Part shown: in pieces, positions 8,381 through 18,084 of the stretch
How the letters are laid out: each line of letters begins with the position of its first letter
Numbering within the stretch: the first letter of the stretch is position 1
Assembly (NCBI RefSeq): GCF_019933155.2
Contig: NZ_CP082944.1
Location: 1,242,001 to 1,306,000, forward strand
Source of the DNA: Metabacillus dongyingensis
GTDB lineage: Bacteria > Bacillota > Bacilli > Bacillales > Bacillaceae
Length of the DNA stretch: 64,000 nucleotides
Direction: 5' to 3'
The notes under the pieces: model-generated
The model's database searches: none
What the model saw: only the letters and a program-made list of their open reading frames with translations
What the model was told of the DNA's origin: nothing
Position numbers and translations under genes: made by a program

Positions 8381-8413
8381 AAAACGGCCTCTCCAAATCT
8401 GGAGAGGCCGTTC
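8381..8413. terminator. Bidirectional terminator between spoVIF and yjcD
   Basis: AACGGCCTCTCC and GGAGAGGCCGTT form a perfect 12-bp stem between two convergent genes, with A-rich and T-rich flanks. Confidence 0.85.
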
Positions 8414-8465
8414 CATTAGCGGGTTGGCTGAAAGAATCATGATTTTCCGCTGATTGCCTCAAACT

Positions 8466-10727
8466 CTAAACCATCAATCCTCTGATAAAGCGTGACGGAA
8501 TCGCTTTCCGTCCCCGTCTGTATTGAGGTACAGAAACAGACAGAGAAGATTTAGCACGTGTCATGGCGACATACATTAAGCGGCGTTCTTCTTCAATTGG
8601 CTTTTCATCGCCTTTTCGGAAGGAGTCCAGGGCGAAATCATGCGGAAGGCCTCCGTCTACAGCACCTAAAATATAGACATGTTCATACTCTAAGCCCTTC
8701 GCCCGGTGCACCGTCATCAACTGAACGGCATGGGGTTCCCGCTTTTGTTTCCATTCTTTCGATTTGGCTGTCATATGCTCGACATGCGCAAGAAGTTCTG
8801 CGATCGTATCGAATTTATTGGCAAGCACTCTTAAATCTTTCAGATCGTCCGAGCCTTTTTCAATGGCATTCCCTTCATTGCCTCTTTTTTTCAAAAAGTC
8901 AGAGAACCCCATATCTTTTTCAATCATATCAATGGCAGCTGTCGGCTTTAATGCTTTCAATTTTGCAAACATAGGGACAATCCGCTTGATTTTTGCCTTT
9001 TGAAAAGGCTGAAGGGAATCTAGTTTGGTCAGCGCTTCAACAAATGTGCAATCGTGTGTGATGGAAAAAGCCTTTAAGTCGTTCAGGGCACTCTGTTTTA
9101 TGAACAGGGCGCTCATCACATGGACGATGGCTGCAGAATCATCAGGGTTCATCCCAAGCCTTAAGTAAGCAAGCAGCCCCTTAACCATTCTCCTTTCGTA
9201 AAAAGAAAGGCCTTCCTGTTCAATCGTAAAAGGAATGCTCGATTGAGCGAGCCGCTCGAAAATGGCGCGGCCTGCCGTATGGGTCCGGTACAGGACGGCA
9301 AACTCACCCGGTTTTGCTCCGTTTTCAAGCTTTTCCTTCATGTCATTCACAACTAGCGTCGCTTCCTCTTCTTCATCATGAGGAAAAAAGAAGAGCGGAG
9401 GTGCCTCATTTTGATATTGTGCGTTCATGGCTTTTTGGTGGCGCTGTTTATTTTTAGAAATAACAGAATTGGCGCTTGAAACGATTTCATGGCTTGACCG
9501 GTAATTTTCTGCAAGTGTCACAATTTTCGCGTCAGGAAAATCACTTTTGAAATTCAGAATAAAAGAAGGATCGCTGCCCCTGAATGCATAAATAGATTGA
9601 TCATCATCGCCGACAACACAAAGCTGATTTGTGTGAGATGACAGCATTTTTAGCAGCTCGTACTGAACGGGATTAATGTCCTGGAACTCATCCACGAGAA
9701 AATAACGGAATCGGTTTTGATATTGGGCAAGCAGATCAGGATTTTCTGCTAAAAGCTCGTAGCATTTGATCAGCATATCATCAAAATCGAACTGGTTCTG
9801 AGCGCTCTTCATTTCTTCATATTTTTCGTATAGAAATAAGGCCTGTTCTTCCCATTCTGTTTCAGGCTTAATGCCGCGGTTAGAGAGAAACGTATTTTTC
9901 CAAAAGCTAATCTGCTGCAGAGCCTGATCGTATGGAAACTCTTTTTCATTTAGACCAAGCTCGCGTCCGGCGGATTTTATGTACTGCTCTTTCTGCCAGT
10001 CCCATTTAATTAAGTGCTGACCATTCCATCTTTCGGGATCACTGTGCATCAATATTTTGTAAAAAATGCTGTGGAAGGTACCGCAAACCAGCCTTCCTGA
10101 TGAAGGCGATGCGGCATATTCATTTAAACGGTGTTTCATTTCCTGTGCGGCCTTTGAAGTGAAGGTGACAAGCATAATGGAGGCTGGGTTTATTTGCTGT
10201 TCCTCCATCATGTAAAGAGCGCGTGTGGTTAAAACACGGGTTTTGCCGCTCCCGGCGCCAGCGAGAACAAGAAGCGGACCGTCAATAGTAGTAACAGCTT
10301 CAAGCTGTGTATCATCAAGCTTTACTTCCAGAATGCTTTTTGCAGCCGTTTTTTCTTTTGCACGCAAGGGTGTTTGTCCGAGTTTTGCAAGCTGGTAAGG
10401 CTTCCAGGCAGTTTCTTTTTTAGGCTGATCCCCGCCTATGGCTCTTTGGGCAGGCATACGGAAACCGTTTGTTTCTTTATAAACGATCTCTTTTGAGGCA
10501 GCAGCCTGCTGAATCGTTTCGCTGTATTGTTCACATTGTTCATGTATCGCATGATCAGCATGATAAAAATAAGGTTTTTGTTTGATGCCTAAGTATAGCT
10601 TTAATGGCTGATTACAGCATGCGCATGTTACTTTTCCATGAAGGCTTGCTTCATAGACCTGCTGAAAACGTTCTCTGGCCAAGTAAGGGAGCTGTATAAA
10701 TTCATCTTTAAATTTTCCGCAAATCAA
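8466..10727 (-). CDS. yjcD: UvrD/Rep-type DNA helicase, YjcD-like
   Basis: A superfamily 1A 3'-5' helicase. Motifs: Walker A AGAGSGKT; VDEFQDINPVQYELL (motif II); GDDDQSIYAFRG (III); ENYRSS (IV); TVHRAKGLEYEHVYILG (V); EERRLMYVAMTRAK (VI). Before the helicase core is an N-terminal region of about 130 residues with C-A-C-C and H-x-x-H...C, like the zinc-binding head of CoiA-type proteins. The start is taken as TTG at 10727, because GGGAGG lies 7 bases upstream of it. The ATG at 10742 has no ribosome binding site and is itself part of that site. Synteny with spoVIF supports YjcD. It is probably a repair or recombination helicase; substrate not known. Confidence 0.9.
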   Translation of the reverse strand: MICGKFKDEFIQLPYLARERFQQVYEASLHGKVTCACCNQPLKLYLGIKQKPYFYHADHAIHEQCEQYSETIQQAAASKEIVYKETNGFRMPAQRAIGGDQPKKETAWKPYQLAKLGQTPLRAKEKTAAKSILEVKLDDTQLEAVTTIDGPLLVLAGAGSGKTRVLTTRALYMMEEQQINPASIMLVTFTSKAAQEMKHRLNEYAASPSSGRLVCGTFHSIFYKILMHSDPERWNGQHLIKWDWQKEQYIKSAGRELGLNEKEFPYDQALQQISFWKNTFLSNRGIKPETEWEEQALFLYEKYEEMKSAQNQFDFDDMLIKCYELLAENPDLLAQYQNRFRYFLVDEFQDINPVQYELLKMLSSHTNQLCVVGDDDQSIYAFRGSDPSFILNFKSDFPDAKIVTLAENYRSSHEIVSSANSVISKNKQRHQKAMNAQYQNEAPPLFFFPHDEEEEATLVVNDMKEKLENGAKPGEFAVLYRTHTAGRAIFERLAQSSIPFTIEQEGLSFYERRMVKGLLAYLRLGMNPDDSAAIVHVMSALFIKQSALNDLKAFSITHDCTFVEALTKLDSLQPFQKAKIKRIVPMFAKLKALKPTAAIDMIEKDMGFSDFLKKRGNEGNAIEKGSDDLKDLRVLANKFDTIAELLAHVEHMTAKSKEWKQKREPHAVQLMTVHRAKGLEYEHVYILGAVDGGLPHDFALDSFRKGDEKPIEEERRLMYVAMTRAKSSLSVSVPQYRRGRKAIPSRFIRGLMV

Positions 10728-10884
10728 CGAAAGTCCTCCCATAATTTCACAGTAAAATGCGTACCTTTATAAATAAAGACACACAAGCTCTATCTTATCA
10801 AAAGGAAGCAAAACAAAAAAGGGGAAGGAACATTCGTTTTAGAGCACGAAATAATGGGAATAGATACTGACAGGGGTGATGAAG

Positions 10885-11127
10885 GTGAGTTACGCAGCAC
10901 CAATTCTTATAGATCAATATGTGCAGTACACCAATCGGATGGTCAGGCAAAAGCCGGATTATGCAGAATTATCAACTGTCGCGCGAATTGAACTAAACAC
11001 CAGATCGAGGAAGGAAGAGAAGAAATTTGACCATATGCTGAATCAGTCAAAACGGACAAAGCGGCTAAGTGAGGTTTATTTGAAAACTTTGACAGGGAAT
11101 GGACGTCTGTTTAACGAATCGATTTGA
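10885..11127 (+). CDS. Small basic hypothetical protein
   Basis: About 80 residues, basic and helical, with IDQYVQYTNRMVRQKPDYAE and RSRKEEKKFDHMLNQSKRT. GTG at 10885 is favoured, with AGGGG 8 bases upstream. ATG at 10879 and GTG at 10876 are in frame but too close to that site. It is divergent from yjcD. Its end overlaps the longest reading frame of the next gene, so the two may be cotranscribed. Family not recognised. Confidence 0.6.
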   Translation: MSYAAPILIDQYVQYTNRMVRQKPDYAELSTVARIELNTRSRKEEKKFDHMLNQSKRTKRLSEVYLKTLTGNGRLFNESI

Positions 11128-11153
11128 AAAGACTTAGTCAAAAGGGGTATGTC

Positions 11154-12041
11154 ATGAAATGCATCAAACTAACGGAAAAATGCTTTTATTTTCAAGGTGC
11201 CGTTAATATCGGCTATATCATGAGCAGCAATTATGGCATGCTTATTGACGCAGGACTGGATCCTCAAACAGCAAAAAAAGTCTGCAGGCAATTAACAGCC
11301 CAAGGCTTTCCATTAAGCCATTTATTTATCACGCATGCTCACGCCGACCATTACGGCGGCGCTGCATATATTCAGGAAAATCATCCAGTTCATACATACG
11401 CTTCAAAAGAAGAGGCAGCCATATTAACCAATCCGATATTAGAACCGCTTTATTTATTTCAAGGCAACAAGCCCCTCCCTGAGCTGCGGAACAAATTTCT
11501 GGAAGGGGCACCTATTATCATTGATGAAGTGGTAACGGAAGGAAAACACCAATTTGGCGATGTATTATTTGAATGCATGGCATTCCCCGGTCACAGTCTT
11601 ATGCAGTTTGGCGTGATAGCGGACGGCATATTATTTGCTGCGGACGCCTATTTTGGTGCAGAACAGATAAAAAAACATAAGATTCCTTACATCATAGACG
11701 CCGAAGATACACTTAAATCCTTAGAAAAACTTTTAACCATCGAATGTCTCGGAGCGGTGCCGGGTCATGGGAATTATGAGGAAGCGTTTCAAGAAACGGT
11801 CAAGCTAAATATAGAGTATCATCATTACGTTCTCTCCGTCCTTTTGGACATTCTCTCAAGCAGTCCTCATACTCATGAACAAGTCATCCAAAAAATGTGC
11901 CGTCATTTTGGCGTTAATCCATCATCCCTTTCATCATGGCTGCTGTTTAGAACGGCAATCATGGCATACGCGACGATGCTGATAAAAGATCAAAAAGCCG
12001 AAATGGTGATTGAGGATGCCATCCTTTATTTAAAAAGTTAA
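11154..12041 (+). CDS. MBL-fold metallohydrolase
   Basis: About 295 residues of the metallo-beta-lactamase fold. The zinc site THAHADHYGG lies near residue 60. Later metal ligands are in FPGHS, AADAYFG and VPGHGNYEE. The C-terminal 70 residues (EQVIQKMCRHFGVNP onward) look like the extra helical domain of YobT/YflN-type hydrolases. ATG at 11154 is preferred over an in-frame TTG at 11124, because AAAGGGG lies 6 bases ahead. Substrate unknown. It converges on the DUF421 gene with a 4-base stop overlap. Confidence 0.88.
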   Translation: MKCIKLTEKCFYFQGAVNIGYIMSSNYGMLIDAGLDPQTAKKVCRQLTAQGFPLSHLFITHAHADHYGGAAYIQENHPVHTYASKEEAAILTNPILEPLYLFQGNKPLPELRNKFLEGAPIIIDEVVTEGKHQFGDVLFECMAFPGHSLMQFGVIADGILFAADAYFGAEQIKKHKIPYIIDAEDTLKSLEKLLTIECLGAVPGHGNYEEAFQETVKLNIEYHHYVLSVLLDILSSSPHTHEQVIQKMCRHFGVNPSSLSSWLLFRTAIMAYATMLIKDQKAEMVIEDAILYLKS

Positions 12042-12715
12042 TTCATTTTTTGAAGGTAAAGCCCTTCTCCTTCAAGCCATTCAGCGTATAAGACCTCTTT
12101 GTAGGTCTTTATATTTTGCTTCTTGAGCTCTTCCTGCAGCCATTCTTCTGAAAATCCTGCTTCCTGTACATTATCAAGCAGGACTTCACCATCAAGAATC
12201 ATTGAAAAAGGCAAAATAGCCTTTTCTTGCGACATGCTAAAATCATTTCGCGTCGGCATTTCAAATTCGGGTTTTTTTAAGATGTTTACGGTCCCATCTG
12301 TTTCCAGAACAGCAAAAGCTACTTCACTCAATGAAAATGCGCCTCTTGCTCTTACCAGATGCTGAAGCTGATTGAGATCAAGCTTGCTTGCTTTTAAACT
12401 CTCACGAATAATTCTGCCCTGATGAATAATAATAGTGGGTCTTCCTTCTAAAAAGGCTCTCGTGTTTTTCCATTTTTGCGTAATAATTTCAAGGAGATAA
12501 ATAAGAGATCCCCATACAGAAATGGCGAAGAGTATTTTAAGTATGCCGGTATCGGCGTCAAATACGGCATTTCCTACAAGCTCCCCAAGTACTAGAGCAG
12601 AAATGAAGTCAAATGTAGTAATTTGGGTAATTTGGGTTTTACCTAAAATTCTTGTTAAAAAAAATAATCCGAAAAAACCAACGATTAAATCAACACCTGT
12701 ATGTAAAAACTCCAT
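12038..12715 (-). CDS. DUF421 (YetF-like) membrane protein
   Basis: About 225 residues. Three N-terminal membrane helices include LIVGFFGLFFLTRILGKTQI, a hallmark of DUF421. A cytoplasmic part follows with GRPTIIIHQGRIIRESLK and LNQLQHLVRARGAFSLSEVAFAVLE. B. subtilis paralogues are YetF, YdfS, YdfR and YkjA. Some family members appear in spore-envelope and germination studies. ATG at 12715 is chosen because AAGGTGA lies just ahead; the longer frame to 12751 has no ribosome binding site. Confidence 0.88.
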   Translation of the reverse strand: MEFLHTGVDLIVGFFGLFFLTRILGKTQITQITTFDFISALVLGELVGNAVFDADTGILKILFAISVWGSLIYLLEIITQKWKNTRAFLEGRPTIIIHQGRIIRESLKASKLDLNQLQHLVRARGAFSLSEVAFAVLETDGTVNILKKPEFEMPTRNDFSMSQEKAILPFSMILDGEVLLDNVQEAGFSEEWLQEELKKQNIKTYKEVLYAEWLEGEGLYLQKMN

Positions 12716-12863
12716 AGCGTCACCTTGTCTCGTATTAGATGAAGTTAGCATGTGCAGGTTTGGCCTTTTTTATTGAAGAAGAAATCTTAAAACATCGGTA
12801 TTAATTGATGCTGCTGGAATTTAAATTCTAAAAAACAAGACAGCATCAAGTATTAGCTTGTAT

Positions 12864-14577
12864 GAGTACTTAAAAAAGCCTCTCCATGGGATTGAGTACT
12901 CAAAAAAGCCAACTCCTTGTTTTTGAGTACTCAAAGAAGGCGTATGATTCCTCAAAAAAGTCAACTTCAGAGTTTTGAGTACTCAAAGAAGGTGAATGAG
13001 TACTCAAAAGAGCCAACTTCAGGTTTTTGAGTACTCAAAGAAGGTGTATGAGTACTTAAAAAAGCCAGCTCCAGGTTTTTGAGTACTCAAAGAATGTTTA
13101 TGAGTCCTCAAAAAAGCCCACTTCAGGGTTTTGAGTACTCAAAGAGGGTGTATGAGTACTCAAAAAAGCAAGCTCCAGGGTTTTGAGTACTCAAAGAAGG
13201 TGTATGACTCCTCAAAAGAGCCAACTCCAGGGTTTTGAGTACTCAAATATGGTGTATGAGTCCTCAAAAAAGCCCGCTCCAGGGTTTTGAGTACTCAAAT
13301 ATGGTGTATGATTCCTCAAAAGAGCCAGCTCCAGAGTTTTGAGTACTCAAAGAACACTCTATGGTTTTGAGTACTCAAAGAAGGTGTATGAGTACTTAAA
13401 AAAGCCAGCTCCAGGTTTTTGAGTACTCAAAGAAGGTGTATGATTCCTCAAAAGAGCCAGTTCCAGGGTTTTGAGTACTCAAAGAAGGTGTATGATTCCT
13501 CAAAAGAGCCAGTTCCAGGGTTTTGAGTACTCAAAGAAGGTGTATGAGTACTCAAAAAAGCCATCTCCATGGGCTTGAGTACTCAAAGAAGGTGTATGAT
13601 TCTTCAAAAGAGCCAACTTCAGGGTTTTGAGTACTCAAAGAAGGTGAATGAGTACTCAAAAAAGTCAACTCCATGGGTTTGAGTACTCAAAGAAGGTGTA
13701 TGAGTCCTCAAAAGAGCTCACTCCATGGTTTTGAGTACTCAAAGAAGGTGTATGAGTCCTCAAAAGAGCTCACTCCATGGTTTTGAGTACTCAAAGAAGG
13801 TGTATGAGTCCTCAAAAAAGCCAGCTCCATGGGCTTGAGTACTCAAAGAAGGCGTATGATTCCTCAAAAAAGTCAACTTCAAGGTTTTGAGTACTCAAAG
13901 AAGGTGAATGAGTACTCAAAAAAACCAACTCCAGGGTTTTGAGTACTCAAAGAAGGTGTATGAGTCCTCAAAAAAGTCAACTTCAAGGTTTTGAGTACTC
14001 AAAGAAGGTGAATGAGTACTCAAAAAAACCAACTCCATGGTCTTGAGTACTCAAAGAAGGTGTATGATTCCTCAAAAAAGTCAACTCCACGGTTTTGAGT
14101 ACTCAAAGAAGGTGTATGAGTACTTAAAAAAGCCAGCTCCAGGTTTTTGAGTACTCAAAGAAGGTGAATGAGTACTCAAAAAAGCCAGCTCCAGGGTTTT
14201 GAGTACTCAAAGAAGGTGTATGATTCCTCAAAAAAGTCAACTCCAGGGTTTTGAGTACTCAAAAAAGGTGTATGAGTCCTCAAAAGAGCCAGCTCCAGGG
14301 TTTTGAGTACTCAAAGAAGGTGTATGAGTCCTCAAAAGAGCCAACTCCAGGGTTTTGAGTACTCAAAGAAGGTGTATGAGTCCTCAAAAAAGCCAGCTCC
14401 AGGATTTTGAGTACTCAAAGAAGGTATATGATTCCTCAAAAAAGCCAACTTCAGGGTTTTGAGTACTCAAAGGAGGTGTATGAGTCCTCAAAAAAGTCAA
14501 CTCCTTGTTTTTGAGTACTCAAAGAAGGTAAATGATTCCTCAAAAGATCTCACTCCATGGTTTTGAGTACTCAAAGA
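12864..14577. repeat. 1.7-kb tandem array, 52-bp unit with GAGTACTC palindromes
   Basis: About 33 units. Each has a near-invariant 14-bp palindrome TTTGAGTACTCAAA and a second, degenerate arm (GAGTCCTC, GATTCCTC, GACTCCTC, GAGTACTT or GAGTACTC). Measured spacings are 21 bp from first to second arm and 31 bp from second to next first arm, for example 14357, 14378, 14409 and 13185, 13237. The segments between arms are AAAGAAGGTGTAT and AAAAAGCCAACTCCAGG. One unit near 13337-13380 is irregular. No protein-coding frame or ribosome binding site is seen. The array lies between the 5' end of the DUF421 gene and the terminator of yjcF. Confidence 0.95.
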
Positions 14578-14602
14578 AACCCTAAGAACAAATAATCACA
14601 AC

Positions 14603-14647
14603 AAAAAAACGGATACCACTTGCACAGTGCAATGTAGTACCCGTTTT
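14603..14647 (-). terminator. Terminator of the yjcG-yjcF operon
   Basis: On the minus strand AAAACGGGTAC...TTGCAC and GTGCAA...GTATCCGTTTT form a long imperfect stem followed by a T run. Confidence 0.75.
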
Positions 14648-14700
14648 CTTCTTTATTTTGCTGTTTTATCGCCTTAAAAACTCAACCCGTTAGCTGTTTT

Positions 14701-15132
14701 TTAAGCTTTTATTTCTTTTACCATCGTAACATGCGGAATGCCTGCATCTAAAAATGTTTCTTTTGAAATGGTGTTATAGCCAAGCTTCTCATAGAAAGGC
14801 TCTGCATGTGTTTGTGCATTCAGCTTTAGGGTCTGCATTTCTTTTGAAGCAGCGATCTCTTCAAGTTTTTCCATGATGATTTTGCCTGCGCCTTTAGAAC
14901 GGTAATCAGGAAGCACGCAAATTCGTTCAATTTTGCCGATGCCGTTCAGGATGCGAAAACGTCCTGCACCAACTGGTTTGTCTCCGTCATATAAAACAAC
15001 GTGAGAAGCTTCTCTTTCAAACTGATCGATTTCTTCTTCCTCAGGCACATGCTGTTCTTCTACAAATACTTTTGTTCGGACATCATAGGCGTCCTGCAAT
15101 TCTTCATCTGACTTCACAATTCTTGCGATCAC
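14701..15132 (-). CDS. yjcF: GNAT-family N-acetyltransferase, YjcF-like
   Basis: 143 residues forming one GNAT domain. The acetyl-CoA loop is ICVLPDYRSKGAGKIIMEKL near residue 71. The strand/helix LNAQTHAEPFYEKLGY near 104 is the typical end of YjcF/ElaA-like proteins. The gene directly abuts yjcG (stop of yjcG to start of yjcF within 1 base), so the two are cotranscribed as in B. subtilis. Substrate unknown. Confidence 0.9.
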   Translation of the reverse strand: MIARIVKSDEELQDAYDVRTKVFVEEQHVPEEEEIDQFEREASHVVLYDGDKPVGAGRFRILNGIGKIERICVLPDYRSKGAGKIIMEKLEEIAASKEMQTLKLNAQTHAEPFYEKLGYNTISKETFLDAGIPHVTMVKEIKA

Positions 15133-15654
15133 TTACAGACCTTCCTTTCCAAGAAGAAATGTCTCATAAACCGTCCATGATCCATTTTCCAGCTGATAGA
15201 GGAGATGGAAGCGGTCAACAGTTTCTTCATGCTGAAAATCTGTCATTTTCAGGCGGCCAAGCACATCTGAATGCTCATCATCAGACAGATTTTGACCAAT
15301 CGTAATATGAGGAACAAAGGCATATTCAGGCTCAATATGTGAGAAATATTCTCCATGAAGAGCATCATACAGATTCAGGATTTCTTCTGTCGGTTCAACT
15401 TTAAGATAAATGACGTTGTTTACTGGTGAAAAGGAACTGAATTTTCTGATAGAAAGTGAGAGCGGCTGCATTCTTTGTGCAATCTGACGCAGTTCTCTTG
15501 AAATGTCCCTTAGCTGCTCTTCTGTCGCTTCAAATGGCTGTTTAAGCGTCAAGTGAGGCGGAATCAAAGCGTAATTGGGATCATAGCGCTTTCGGTAAGA
15601 GTTGACTGAATCCTGCAGTTTTTTTGATGGAAAAATGGCAATACCGTACTTCAT
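15133..15654 (-). CDS. yjcG: 2H phosphoesterase family protein YjcG
   Basis: 173 residues with the two H-x-T-x motifs of the 2'-5' RNA ligase/2H phosphoesterase superfamily: HLTLKQPF near residue 35 and HITIGQN near 116. It begins [16 protein letters not shown]. The B. subtilis orthologue has a solved structure, but its substrate is not established. Operon with yjcF downstream. Confidence 0.92.
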   Translation of the reverse strand: MKYGIAIFPSKKLQDSVNSYRKRYDPNYALIPPHLTLKQPFEATEEQLRDISRELRQIAQRMQPLSLSIRKFSSFSPVNNVIYLKVEPTEEILNLYDALHGEYFSHIEPEYAFVPHITIGQNLSDDEHSDVLGRLKMTDFQHEETVDRFHLLYQLENGSWTVYETFLLGKEGL

Positions 15655-15726
15655 AAGTGTTCCCTCCCATGTATAAATATGTATTCATAGTATATCAAAA
15701 ATTACGGTTTAAAGCATATGAGCCAA

Positions 15727-16449
15727 TTAGAACATTGTTTTTAAAATCTTTTTCAAAGACGGCTGCCAGAAAGTCCATTTGTGGTCGCCTTCAAATTCTT
15801 CATAGACGGATGGAATTCCTTTAGCGTCAATGGCCGCGTGCAGTTTCCTGTTTGGGGCAAGGAAGTCCTGAACTGCGCCGTCAGTCGTTTTGACTTCTGT
15901 TTCTTTCGTGCCAATTTGATGATAGACCGATAATAAGGCAGGAGAAGAAAAGTCCTCTACCATTTGCAGAACCGTTTCATCTGAATAAGGTGATTGCATG
16001 ATTACTTTACCAAACGTATTCGGATAAGTAAGAGCAGTCATAAAGGATACCGTTCCAGCCAGAGAATCTCCGATTAGAGCCCGCCCGGCACCCATTTGAT
16101 AGGTTGGAAACTCCTTATCCAGAAAAGGAACAACTTCATGAGCCAAAAAGCGAATATAAGCTTTTTGCTTCGGCCCTTCAGGATGATATTTATCACGGCG
16201 GTCATGCACGTCACGATACGGTATGCCGACAATGATCACATTTTCAATTTCTTTCTCACTTAACAGCTCTTCTGTCTGCCTTGAGATGCGCCCGAGTCTG
16301 AAGTAATCCTGACCGTCCTGTGCAATGATCAGGCTATACTTATAAAGCGGCGAATAATTCTTCGGCAGATAAATCAGGAGCGTTACTTCTTCTTCTAATT
16401 CTTTTGAATAAAGCAGCGTCTCTTTTACAATTCCTGCTTTTGCTGTCAT
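15727..16449 (-). CDS. yjcH: Alpha/beta-hydrolase esterase, YjcH-like
   Basis: 240 residues of the putative esterase (Esterase D / enterobactin esterase-like) family. LIIAQDGQDYFRLGR near 40, VGIPYRDVHDRRDKYHPEG, the nucleophile elbow GDSLAGT near 124, and a C-terminal HKWTFWQPSL that supplies the catalytic His. ATG at 16449 is preferred, with TTTGGAGG 7 bases upstream. Located as in B. subtilis next to yjcFG. Cytoplasmic; substrate unknown. Confidence 0.9.
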   Translation of the reverse strand: MTAKAGIVKETLLYSKELEEEVTLLIYLPKNYSPLYKYSLIIAQDGQDYFRLGRISRQTEELLSEKEIENVIIVGIPYRDVHDRRDKYHPEGPKQKAYIRFLAHEVVPFLDKEFPTYQMGAGRALIGDSLAGTVSFMTALTYPNTFGKVIMQSPYSDETVLQMVEDFSSPALLSVYHQIGTKETEVKTTDGAVQDFLAPNRKLHAAIDAKGIPSVYEEFEGDHKWTFWQPSLKKILKTMF

Positions 16450-16541
16450 CACAAATACCTCCAAAGATGTTGGACGCTGTCACATCCATTATTAAAAACG
16501 CTTCCATTTATTTTAGCATGAATTGTGACAAAATTCTTGCT

Positions 16542-16745
16542 TCATGCACGATTGATTTTTGCTGATACGTCTGAAATGAATTGACGGGCCTCATCCGCAT
16601 TCAGAAGAATAACATTTGCGTTCTTTGCTCCTGCTGGAACAGGCTGCATAAATGGAAATCGGTAAATCGCCGCATTTGATCCCGCTATGAGAAGAACAAG
16701 GATTGTAAAAAGACCCCATTTTGGCTTTGTTAATGAATATGTCAT
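16542..16745 (-). CDS. Small single-pass membrane protein
   Basis: 67 residues. The N-terminus MTYSLTKPKWGLFTILVLLI is a signal-anchor helix followed by a short extracellular tail (NVILLNADEARQFISDVS). AAAGGCGG lies upstream. No family is recognised. It lies between yjcH and the EamA gene and may be a stand-alone unit. Confidence 0.55.
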   Translation of the reverse strand: MTYSLTKPKWGLFTILVLLIAGSNAAIYRFPFMQPVPAGAKNANVILLNADEARQFISDVSAKINRA

Positions 16746-16911
16746 CCGTATTGCCGCCTTTCACTTATAGGATAAATATACCAAGGTAATCTGTAAAAAA
16801 AAGACAGTTCATTTGAACACTTTTTGACAGATTTAAACCCGTCATAATTCCTTTATTCCGTACATATTCCTTATAAGAAGACAAGCCTGATAAAGGGAAG
16901 GATGCCTGAAA

Positions 16912-17799
16912 ATGAGGAAATCAATTCATGTTACAGCAGGTATCTATGCAGCTGTCTCAATTTCGTTCTGGGGAATTTCCTTTGTATCAACAAAAGCTGT
17001 TTTAGTTCAGCTGGAACCTTTTACATTGCTTGTTTTGCGTTTTGGTATTGCATCTCTCTTTTTATTCCTCCTTCTTTTCCTTTTTCGTCAGCCTTTAAAA
17101 ATAAAAATGGATTATCTCCCTGAGGTTTTTATACTTGCCGTACTCGGAATCTTTGTCCATCAAGTCATACAGGCTGCGGCATTGAAGTCCATTCAGGCAT
17201 CGGAAGCAGGATGGATCATCTCTTTTTCCCCGATATTCACAGCAGTTCTGGCATCTCTATTTTTAAAAGAAACGTTTACGCTTTTTAAAGCTGCAGGCAT
17301 GTCAATTGCTGTACTTGGCGTTCTCTTGATTACATCTTATGGACAAGGCGGGTCATTAACCTTTCATGCTAATATGGGATATGCACTGATGATCTTAAGT
17401 ACATTAAATTGGGCGGTTTATTCCATTCTTATAAAAAAATTAAAAATCCCTTATCCTGCATTAACCATTACTTTTTATACAAGCCTTATTGGTTTTTTGA
17501 TGACAATTCCATTCTTTATGAGAAATAACGGCTGGGTTCAGCTGACTGTGCTGACACAGGAAAACTGGACTCATTTGCTGTTTCTCGGAATCTTTGTCTC
17601 GGCAGTCGCATACTGGTTTTGGGGAAAAGCCCTGGAGGTCATGGAGGCGGCTAAAGTGTCATCCTTTCTTTACTTTGAACCGCTTGCAACTGTTATTGCG
17701 GCAGTCATCTTGCTGAATGAACCTTTTTTATTAATGAGCGGGGCAGGCGGTTTGTTGATTATTGCAGGTGTGATGATTGTGAATCGTAAATATTCATAA
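16912..17799 (+). CDS. EamA/DMT-family transporter
   Basis: 295 residues with ten predicted membrane helices in two EamA repeats. The first (residues 8-140) contains FWGISFVSTKAVLVQLEPF and QASEAGWIISFSPIFTAVLA. The second (150-293) contains NWAVYSILIKKL and FLYFEPLATVIAAVILLNEP. The family exports amino acids or other small metabolites. Position just upstream of the SAM riboswitch-metIC unit may hint at a sulfur amino-acid link, but the riboswitch starts after this gene. AAGGGAAGGATG precedes the ATG. Confidence 0.9.
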   Translation: MRKSIHVTAGIYAAVSISFWGISFVSTKAVLVQLEPFTLLVLRFGIASLFLFLLLFLFRQPLKIKMDYLPEVFILAVLGIFVHQVIQAAALKSIQASEAGWIISFSPIFTAVLASLFLKETFTLFKAAGMSIAVLGVLLITSYGQGGSLTFHANMGYALMILSTLNWAVYSILIKKLKIPYPALTITFYTSLIGFLMTIPFFMRNNGWVQLTVLTQENWTHLLFLGIFVSAVAYWFWGKALEVMEAAKVSSFLYFEPLATVIAAVILLNEPFLLMSGAGGLLIIAGVMIVNRKYS

Positions 17800-17871
17800 A
17801 AAACCCCTTGCAAAATATTTGATAATGAGATAAGGTTATAAAAACAATTCAAAAAGTTCATACTATTTATT

Positions 17872-17999
17872 CTTATCCAGAGAGATGGAGGGTTCTGGCC
17901 CTGTGAAATCTCAGCAACCGGAAAAGAACAGAGAATGTTCCTGTTCGAACCAAGGTGCTAAATCCAGCAAGCGCAGGTAATAAGCTTGGGAGATAAGGA
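17872..17999 (+). ncRNA. SAM-I (S-box) riboswitch
   Basis: The classic S-box is visible: CTTATCCAGAGAGATGGAGG, GGCCCTGTGAAATCTCAGCAACC, CAAGGTGCTAAATCCAGCAAG and the closing GGGAGATAAGG, pairing with the opening CTTATC. With SAM bound, the downstream terminator forms and transcription of metI-metC stops. It lies directly ahead of that operon. Confidence 0.97.
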
Positions 18000-18018
18000 G
18001 AAGCAATCATTCGATATC

Positions 18019-18057
18019 AACGTCTTCTTCTTAAATGAGGAAGACGTTTTTTATTTT
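18019..18057 (+). terminator. Riboswitch expression-platform terminator
   Basis: AACGTCTTCTTC and GAGGAAGACGTT pair and are followed by TTTTATTTT, 20 bases after the S-box and before metI. This shows that reading frames through 17986-18080 are leader, not coding sequence. Confidence 0.93.
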
Positions 18058-18084
18058 AGAAAAAACAATGGGACGGTGTTGGAA

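Noticed and set aside
12864..14577. CRISPR array
   Set aside because: The segments between palindromes repeat as well, there are no unique spacers, the unit is 52 bp throughout, and no cas gene is present in the window. The same holds for the arrays at 24811 and 50294.
17986..18084. N-terminal extension of metI
   Set aside because: It runs through the S-box closing stem and the riboswitch terminator, so it is leader RNA.
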